Source: Beroe ovata
Taxonomy: Eukaryota; Ctenophora; Nuda; Beroida; Beroidae
NCBI GenBank assembly: GCA_946803715.1
Contig: CAMPET010000158.1
Coordinates: 12,596 to 76,595, forward strand
Length of the DNA: 64,000 nt
Direction of reading: 5' to 3'
This document shows, piece after piece, positions 12,001 to 21,000 of this stretch. A program made the translations under genes and the position numbers. Every line of letters starts with the position of its first letter. Position 1 is the first letter of the stretch. The notes below the pieces were generated by a model, which did no database searches, had not been told where the DNA came from, and saw nothing but the letters and a program-made list of their open reading frames with translations.

Positions 12001-15000
12001 CACAAGGAAATATTTTACCCAGGTGGACATAGTGCTTCCTCTCGAGCCCACGGAGGCGTACCCTGATAGCGAGGCGGCAGCTGATATTTGGGAGAGCTAT
12101 GTGGAAGCGAAGTGCCCTCGCTTATCAGCAGGTAGGTTTACAGGGAGTGGTGATGAGCCTGGTGATGAGAGGGATCCCTCAATCGGGAAAATTCTGGAAT
12201 ATTCCATGTCGTGGCCTCCTAAATACCTCTAGAGAGCCATATTAGAGAAGCTCTGTTTATTGTTCGATGAGGAAAATCTTAGTTTTCATATCTCGCACTC
12301 TCATCCGTCTTATTACAGGATTTAGAGAACCATCCCAAGAGTGTCTGGACTTCTTGGCAGATCTCCAGAAAGTTGTGAATAACGTTGCAGAGGAGGAATG
12401 TCAAGTGTCAGTGTGTATTGACAACTCTGCTGGTTGGGAGCACGATCCAATCTCGGACAAGGTGAATTTTGATGTCTCTCTCCGTCTTTATATGTCAGGC
12501 GTCTCCTCACACTCTCAACGTTCTACCATAGTAACATCTTTTATTTCTCGATTTAATAAACTGAATCGAGCAGCCAAAATGAAACTGTCGGGAGGTATAT
12601 TTTGTGACGTCATCATATCATTCTGTCAGGAGAGTTATGAGAATGGAGCTGAAGTGTCAGGTGGAAGTACCGATGTCATCATTTCCATACCAACAGGTAA
12701 AGAATGCATCGTGTCAGCTTCGGGTATTACGCTGACACCACTTTTTCTTGACACCACTGTAACACCTTAACACCACTTTGGTCACAGAAGTTATTCATCC
12801 TTATTGACATCAATCATGCATGTTGACACCACTTCTGCTCATTGACACCACTTATCCTCAAGGCGGAGAAATTGTCATTAAGACGGGGGAGAAGGTGAAA
12901 CCCGACGATTCTCTACAAAACTTGCCCTTTACTGGAGTCATGGACTTGCTGGTCACTCACAAAAAGGTACCAAAAATCCTAAATATCCAAATGGATTCCT
13001 TATTGAAATCTGCCTTTTTCACAAACAGAAAATAGGTCTCTCTTCATGTCTCAAATCTGCGTGTTTCTGATGCATGTCTCCAAACACGTGTCTCTATCTT
13101 ATCGTCTCACCCGCTCATTACACAGGGACGCTATGCTTGGGATATTCAAGTGGACGTTACCCACACGAAGACACTGGGTAATGTAATTCCCGGTACCTTC
13201 ACCTGCCTTGGGAAGGAAGTACAACCTTACTCCACTCAGGTGACACCCGTGACATAGTTCTAAATTAAACTTCGACCATTCGATCGCTGGATAAGAATTC
13301 CTCACTCTCCCCCACGGCTCCCTTGCTAAGAGGCCATTTCAACATCCTCATCCAATGATTCCTCACTCACCCCCCCCTCCTCACTCCGCAGACATTCTAC
13401 GCGCGGACAGAACCGTGCACCACTGAAACGAGGATAGAGGGTGTCTGTGTGGACAAGGACAACATCTATCAGATCAGGTTGACACCACTCCGGAGAATAG
13501 CTCCTCGGGTTGAGTGTGAGAGTGCTGGTGATGACGTGTACACAAATGATGACGTGTTCCCTGTTGATCAGGTAACGAGATCCTGAGGAGTCCTTCTCGG
13601 ATGCAAAAGCGAGATTTTTGAAGAATCTTTCCTTGTGTTTGCAAGGACCATGAGCAGTGCTTGTTTGACTTGGCTTTTGTAAAGATATTTCCTTGTGTTT
13701 GCAGATAGCTCTGGTTCTGCCGCTCAACCCGGAGGAAGCATTCCCGGATGACCCTCATCTCCAAGACCTGTACAAGGAGTATCTCGATAATAACTGTTGG
13801 GAATCACGGAACAAAGCTTGCGATGATCTGCAAATTGAAATCATGTCAGCTATGAGCGGTCAAGCTCCAGGTAAGGCCGTGTTTAGTATTTGGCGAGCTA
13901 AATTGTGGATGTGGTGATACCTCTCGATTAAACCGAACCCGGCACCCTTTCTTGGTTGTGTCCGCGACACTTCATCCTTTCGGCCGTCCCCGTTACCATG
14001 ACATCTCAGGTTGTAACTGTGATATGAGGGGATCAGTCTCTTCAAACTGTGAGAGTGTGGGCGGACAATGCCCCTGTAAAGAGGGTTACATCGGCCAGCA
14101 CTGTGACATGTGTGACTTGGGATACTACGGCATTAACGATGAGGATGGAGAATGCAAACGTGAGGGATGATTTATTCCATATTTGGGCATATTGAATATC
14201 ATGGATGGATATGAGTACAAACTAGGAAAATATTCCTCATATATCCTAACCTCGTATCACATTCCCTCCCCAAACAGCGTGTAACTGTAACCCGTACGGT
14301 AGCAAGTTCGACTTCTGTGACTTCGAGACGGGGCAGTGCCCATGTCACCCGGGAGTCCTGACATCGGCCGAGAGAGCCGGACACCTCGACTGTTCCGAGT
14401 GTGTCGACGGTACGTGGTTTTTTCCGGGGTCTTAGGATAAGGGTCAGAGGTATGGAATACCATTAGGTGATGGTCGGGAGTTAGGGTTGGGGTCAGAAAC
14501 TTCTGTTGTAGTGTTAGATGAGGGTAAGAGTAAGTTAAGGGTTACATTGATAGAGTGGGGCAAAGATTGGAGAGAAAGATGATTTCCGGATAAAACCTCG
14601 TTGTTTTGGTGAAAGGTACTCATTTCCAAATTTAACCACGGCAAAAATCTATTTCAGGTCACGTTGGTCTGGAAAATCTGGGTATTGACGGATGTGTGGC
14701 GTGTGAGTGTGGTCCTGGAGCAGCGCTGCCAAACTGTGACGAAGTGTGAGTATCAGACTGAGCTCCGCTTTAGACCATGTCCATTTTTTCATCTTTGGGA
14801 TGAGACTTGGTATAATGGGGCTCAAACTTAGGGTCTTCCTGTTCTTACTGCACTACGCTACATGTACCGATATCCAACCTATCCAAGTCGTTTTGGTGAG
14901 GTTCCCTCCCATTATGTATACGCACTCCATTCTTGGTCCTCCCCCATCCCTTAGTACTCTCAGTGATAGTTCTCTCAGTGATAGTGATTGAGCGTTTTCA

Positions 15001-18000
15001 ACCACATGAAGCGTACACTCAATAAGTCAATAGTGCGATTGTAATCTTGTGATGACTGTCGTTTATTGTATAGCGGGTATGTACAATGTACAATGTACAT
15101 TGTAGGGTAAATGTCATGGTTGATGGTACACAATGTATCTTCCTATGTATCACAGTATACAATGTGTATTGTATATTGTACCTATACAGTGTACATTGTA
15201 TACTCGGATCGTGTGTACATTGTATACATTGTCCCATGATTGAACATCGCTCTCTCTGCTTCAAATATTGCTCGATAGTACGTGTTTTGTTGACTGTTGT
15301 CATTAACTTTGGAACCCATTATCGGATTGACACGAAATTTTGGTTGTTCGAGTTTCTAATAATCCTTGACGATTCAAGTCGATTGGTCTATCCGTATGGG
15401 AGCTATCCGCAAATGCTCACTCTATTTAAGTTTATCTTGTTTCTCATACAATCACAAGTAGGACACACCATGATACCACGTATATCTGACGAAGTATGGA
15501 ACATCGGCACTGCAAGCACTGCACTTCTCCTGGTCACCACTGCTATGACCACTGCAGTGACCCTGGAAAACAGCTCCCTGGCAGACTCCTCCCTCTCACC
15601 CCACTCGTCCACCAAACTCCTAGCTCTCTCCTTCTCCTTCCTAGCATTTTCCTCCCTTCCCGCAACAGCGTGTGTTCCCTGGTTACGCCGATACTTCTCA
15701 CACAGATCTCTCGTTGTCATGACAACACTCCTCCATCTCCCTCTCTACTTCGGTCTTTGGTTCCTGCGACCGATCCTAATTCTCGTCGGAGCTGGGGTCA
15801 CCGGAGCCGCTGATTCGGTAGTCGGAGTTGTGGTCAAGGACTACGTTACCTGTGTCTCTGGGAGACGCAGAGTGGAACGAAACTTGACGTATACCATGTT
15901 GGTGCTGAGTTTCAACACGGTGTTGAGCAGTGGAGTGAGTTACGCGTGTTTGGGAGGGGACGGCAGGATGGATCATGGACGGAGGGTAACGGTTTATGGA
16001 ACGTGTGTGGGTGGAACGTTGTGCGCGGCGTTACTCGCTCTAGGAGCTATGAAACCTGCCTCTCTTCCTGAGAATGGAGAAGAGGATGGTGCTGAGATAG
16101 TCCCTGATGAACCAGCTGGTGGTCCTCACTGGTACTCGAGACACGTGGTGTTTATGAAGGAGCACATGGTGCAGGGTATAGGACTGTGCAGTGTCGTCGT
16201 TGGAATCTTCTTCACCTACCCTCTCATCCTCTTGACATGTATCAGGAATACATTCCATGACGAGCTGCTCATACCACAATTCGGGTTTATCCTAGGAGGG
16301 TCAGCTACCCTAACAAACTCCGTTTTCCACGCCCTCGCCACGCGGTACGGGTACCGGACTCTCGCTCACGTCTTGGCATGGCTCCAATTTGTCTCACTCC
16401 TCACCATTCTCTCAGTCTTCCCTCCTCACAGTCTCTTCTCGCCCTCCTCCTCTCCCCGTCCTCTCATAGCATCAGGACCGTGGGTTATCTACCCTCTCGC
16501 AGCGCTTATCGGAATCTCTGTTACCATCAACCAACTTCTACTTTTCGTAACCGCGGGACGAATTTCAACCATGCCTCATGTAATGAGGGGGTTAAAACCA
16601 GACTCAATTTTCGCGTGGTGTGTAACTCTGTTCAATGCCTCGGCTGGTTTGATTTTCCTCTTTACGTCACATCAGAGTGTGTACATTCTAGTTCTCATCT
16701 CGTTTATTGGACTTGTCGTGCAATACTCGACTTTCCTCAACAATTTGCTTGTTCGTTCTGCCTTCGTACGATAATAAGTTTGAGATATTATCTGGGTTTA
16801 GTTATATGAAGTAACGGAAATGTCTTATTTTGTTTGCCTGATAATTTGATAAATTAGTCATGTATGAAATGCGCTCTTCTATGTTCAATCAATCATTAAG
16901 TAATTAATTAACTCATTATCTAGTTAACCCATTTAATTAATATTATCTTCAGGAGTGGAACGTGTACCTGTCACCCTGGCGTAGCTCAACCCCTCTGTAA
17001 CGAATGTTCGAATGGTTGGTTCAAATCACTATTTATCATTGACCGTGATGGTATTATGGATATCACAATAAGAAATCTATCAATGAGTCAATCTGAAAAG
17101 AAACTTCGCGATCGCGTAAACCAAGACTGACATCATCTCATCCCCAGGTTTCTACAACCTGACCCCTGGTGTGGGGTGTGAAGCGTGCGAGTGTCACGCT
17201 CCCGGTATAGATGACAGAGGGTGTGATGATGAGACGGGAGAGTGTCATTGTAAGGAAAACGTGGTGGGGTCCCGGTGTGACACCTGTGCTACCAACACCT
17301 TCAGTCTCAGGTAGGAGGTTTTGCAGTAGCGTGTGGTGTATGTGGAAAGTGGTGTCAAGGAGAAGTGGTGTCAACGTGTATAATGTCAGTGAAAAGTGGT
17401 GTCAGCGAGAGAATGATGTCAAGGAGAAGTGGTGTCAACGTAATGTAACTTACGAGACAATAGTGAATCTACTCTCGTCCCAGGGCCGAGAACCCTGCTG
17501 GGTGCTACCCATGCTACTGTTCCGGAGTTACGGACCAGTGTACTGCTGCCACCGGATGGATTGTCAAGAAGGGATACCTGCCAAGGTTGAAGTGGAGTGT
17601 GGTGGGTGGTGCTAATGAAAGGAGGTGAGTGTAATCTCGAGTGAGTAGAATATGTTTGCATTCTGGGGTGTGAGAGGTTGAGCGAAACACATGTCCGCTC
17701 AGCTTTATCTCTATACCGTGGCTGTGTTGGATTGGATAATACAGAGAATACATGAGTTCTTATAACTGCGTGCGATCACTAGTATACAATGTACAGTATA
17801 CATTTCCAGCACTTATGTACATTGTACATTTCCCACACTAATATACAATGTACATTGTACATTTCCCACAGAGCGAAGTACACACTGGGAGCTGTAACCG
17901 GAACAGAGTTTGTGTGGAGTGTTGAGGATCTGGGTGACTACTACACCAGCTACAGTTTGGATGTGGCTGTCATCCTTACTGGATATGATGACAATGAGGT

Positions 18001-21000
18001 GAGGGATAATAGGATAATTGGATGGGACTGGGACTTGGGAGTGAGTGGGATGTGATGAAGGGGTCGTACTTTGCCGGTCGTGTGGGATGAAGTGGAAGGA
18101 ACGGGGAAGCGTTATTAAGGGGCTAGAAAATGCTTTGACAATCTGTGCGATTCCATCATGGTTACCATGGTAACTCCTGTCTCCACTCTCATCGTGATAT
18201 CACCCAGGTGCTACTCCGACTGTACAGAGGTGACACCTACGTCACCGGTACGCTGCACGAGACAGACGGCAAAGATCTCTCCATCTCACTGTTCGAGCAA
18301 AATTTCCGGGACAAGTCCGGGGACACTGCCGACTTGTCTACCTTCATGTCGATACTGGCTGACGTCACCAAGTTGGAGATTACCACCATCTACTCGAGCT
18401 CAGGGAGACATGATCAGAAGATACGAGGTGAGGGATTGACGGGTTGTTTCACTAAACTATAGCTATTAAACTACAGCTATCGAACACCAATCTATAGTCT
18501 GCAACGAGTCATGGACCAATCTGGCAGGATCATCATCACCGTCCTTCTCTCCCCATGCAGAGTTCAGAATAGAGACAGCTGCCCGTGGAGCCAGTGGGAC
18601 ACCAGCCGAGGCAGTAGAGCAGTGTCTGTGTCCTGATGGGTACACGGGTCACGCGTGTGGGTCATGTGACACGGGATTTGCCAAGAGTTACCATGACAAC
18701 AAGTTCACATTCAGGTAGGTGGATAATTTCAGTTTTCTCGTCTTGATTTCGGATCAGAGTACAACTTATTCTGAATTCTGGAGTTCAGGTTCGTCTTGGC
18801 GATTGCTCATCTCTCTTTCTCCCATAGACCACGCCCAATATATCTCTTCTCACAGCTGTAAAACATGTTCCGAGCTGTGTAACGGGTACAGTGACGAGTG
18901 TGACGCTGAAACGGGCGAGTGCAGCAACTGCTCTGGTAACACTGTCGGACCACACTGTGACTCCTGCAAAGAAGGTACACAAGACAATTCGCAATCTCAC
19001 AACGTTTATATCCCATCAAATCTGGAATTTTCCGCGCTGACAAATTAATTTTTTGTGCGGACAGATTCAATTCTGACAGATTCAATTCGGACAATCCAAT
19101 CCGTAGTACCATCTGAAATCTCCCTTCTACCTCTCCGCAGGATTCTACGCGGCTGAGGAAGATGGCGGTCGCCTGGTGTGCGAGCCGTGTCCCTGCTCCC
19201 GTAACGCAGCGTCCCCCTCCTGCTCCGTGGGCGACGGAGAAGTGTTCCCCGTGTGCGACGAGTGCGAACATGGGTACACCGGACCGAACTGTCTCGATTG
19301 TGCCCCCGGATTCTACGGTCGTGACGGGCAGTGCACGGCGTGCGAGTGTAACAACAACATCGATCTATCCGATCCGTACAGCTGTAACAAGCTGGACGGT
19401 GTCTGTCAGAACTGTCTGTACAACACGACAGGGAACGAGTGTGAGCGGTGTCTGCCAGGTTTCTATGGTAACGCGCTGCGAGCTGAACTACCACGGTGTA
19501 GGGAGTGTGGGTGTCACGAAGTGGGGGCAATCTCCGATGTGTGCGACAACTTCTCCGGGTTCTGTGACTGTCTGGAAAACGTGACAGGCAAGACTTGTGA
19601 CAGCTGTTCACCCGGGTATTGGAACCTCACTGCAGGCACCGGGTGTCAGGAGTGTGAGTGTGACAGTCGGGGATCACTGAGTGATGAGTGTGACATGATG
19701 ACAGGACAGTGTGAGTGTAAGGCCGGGATCCAGGGACTCAAGTGTAATGAATGTCTGGCTGGGTACTACAACCCGCCCTCCGATTCACTGGAGTTGGAGT
19801 GTATTGATTGTAACTGTGACGTGGCAGGCAGCAACTCCACTCAGTGTGACAGCACGGGGCAGTGCACGTGTCGGGCGGGTGTGGTTGGCAGGCAGTGTGA
19901 CAGGTGTGCACGTGGCACAACCGGCTCATTCCCCGATTGTGTGCCGTGTGGAGAGTGTTATGACGCGTGGGAAGAGGAGGTAAAGGAGATTGAGGGGGAG
20001 ATTGAGAAACTGTCAGCCAAAGCACAGAACACGCATCTCGCGGCGGCTAACCTCACAGAGGAAGAGTTACAAGACATATTCGCGGATCTGAGGGAGGATT
20101 TGAGAGAAGCTGAGCGACTGGCTAGGTCCTCATCTGGCAGTGAGGATGAGATCAAGGAGCTCACAAGGACTCTGGATGATCTGAGCAAGGCGCTGCAGGA
20201 TAAGAGCAAGGATCTTGATGATCTGAACATGCGGATAGATGATATTGATCAAGATACTATCGACACTCTGGCGTCCCTCGAGAATCTCAATGACAAACTG
20301 GACCAGTTCAAGGCTGCTACCAAGGATCTGGCAGAGAAGGCTATGAACCTATCGGCAGCTAATCTTGATGAGGCTCTGAAGATCGTAGAGAGCGCATCAG
20401 ACAGATCGATTGCCGCCAAACAAGCGGCTGAGGACACCAAAGATCAGATCACTGAGGCCATGGTGAAAGCGACTAAAGTTGAAAAGATTCTGAAGGATGA
20501 TGTCTTCACGGACACGACCTCTGTTGACAAACTCAACTCGATAGAGAAAGACATTGCCGATCTCACTGAGAAGCTAGGAGAGCTGGACGCCAGTGTTTGC
20601 GGGAGTGAAGATATCGACTCCTGTGAGCCGTGTGGGGGCAGCAAGTGTGGGTTCTGTGGCGGGCCTGGCTGTGGAGGCGCAGTGGGTATCATCAGTGGTA
20701 TCACGGAGTTGGCGAGCGAGGCGCGGTCGTGCGCCGACGCGCGGCAGTCAGAAGTGGCGCAGGCGACGGCAGAATTGCGGCAACACAACAATGCCGCTGA
20801 CGAAATGCAGGAGAATGTGGTCAAGACAAAAGAGGTAAACTTAGTCTGAATTTGGAGAGTACTCTGTCCACATTTTGACTTATTACAGCAACTCCACTGT
20901 GAAGTGTGAGTTTATGAAACCAGCTCAAGTTGAGGTCTCCGTTCATTTTGGCAACACCTAATTCATGCTTTCACTTCAGTTAAATGAGGAAGTGAAGGAC

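Larger units (their letters stand above)
9815..12902. repeat. ~1.5-1.6 kb duplication (9815-11401 and 11403-12902) joined by a single n
   Basis: The two segments match almost base for base, with substitutions and indels that I judge to be about 5 %. The first runs from inside TRNT1 through four laminin-like exons and stops after the donor at 11401. The second restarts inside TRNT1 at 11403 and continues through the same exons. The single n marks a contig join. The first copy lacks the rest of its C exon and its D exon, so it cannot make a complete module. Two overlapping but divergent haplotype contigs placed end to end is the simplest reading; a true tandem duplication is the alternative. 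Confidence 0.85.
70..13870 (+). other. Array of ~190-residue modules of unknown family in the laminin-like chain
   Basis: Each module is built from four exon types. A: a hydrophobic strand then the signature AFPDDPxxADLYxEY and a Cys. B: a short motif (D/E)C-x(4,5)-C-(L/I/Y)-P. C: G-G-x-(V/I) followed by a strand with VPL/IP and an acidic DVxVxI-like strand. D: Y-x-C-x-G, then C-x-(D/H)-P-x-(G)-E-Y-x-(V/I)-x-I. Set 1: 397-1746. Set 2: 1565-2859 (its A exon shares 1565-1746). Set 3: 3015-4359. Set 4: 7368-8510. Set 5: 12023-13571. A lone D precedes at 70-231 and a lone A follows at 13705-13870, spliced straight into the first LE module. Phases are mostly A/1, B/1, C/1, D/0, so whole sets can duplicate without breaking frame. 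The regular strands suggest a beta-rich extracellular fold. I do not recognise the family; LN and laminin IV/LF domains look different. Confidence 0.75.
14010..17624 (+). other. First block of laminin EGF-like (LE) modules
   Basis: Four complete eight-cysteine LE modules plus the start of a fifth. They run CNCDMRG.., CNCNPYGS.., CECGPG.. and CECHAPG.., then [10 protein letters not shown], which leads into the L4 domain in the usual laminin manner. The spacing CxCxxxGxxxxxCD...GxCxCxxGxxGxxCxxCxxG is clear. The second module has a long insertion between its Cys pairs. Exons are 14010-14159, 14278-14409, 14658-14745, 16953-17014, 17148-17310 and 17484-17624. Confidence 0.93.

Noticed and set aside
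15086-15469. Upstream extension of the UNC93-like frame
   Set aside because: Made of palindromic TACAATGTA repeats; the Met at 15470 starts the hydrophobic core.
18785-19611. Long minus-strand frames opposite the LE exons
   Set aside because: Mirror frames of Cys-rich coding sequence on the plus strand.
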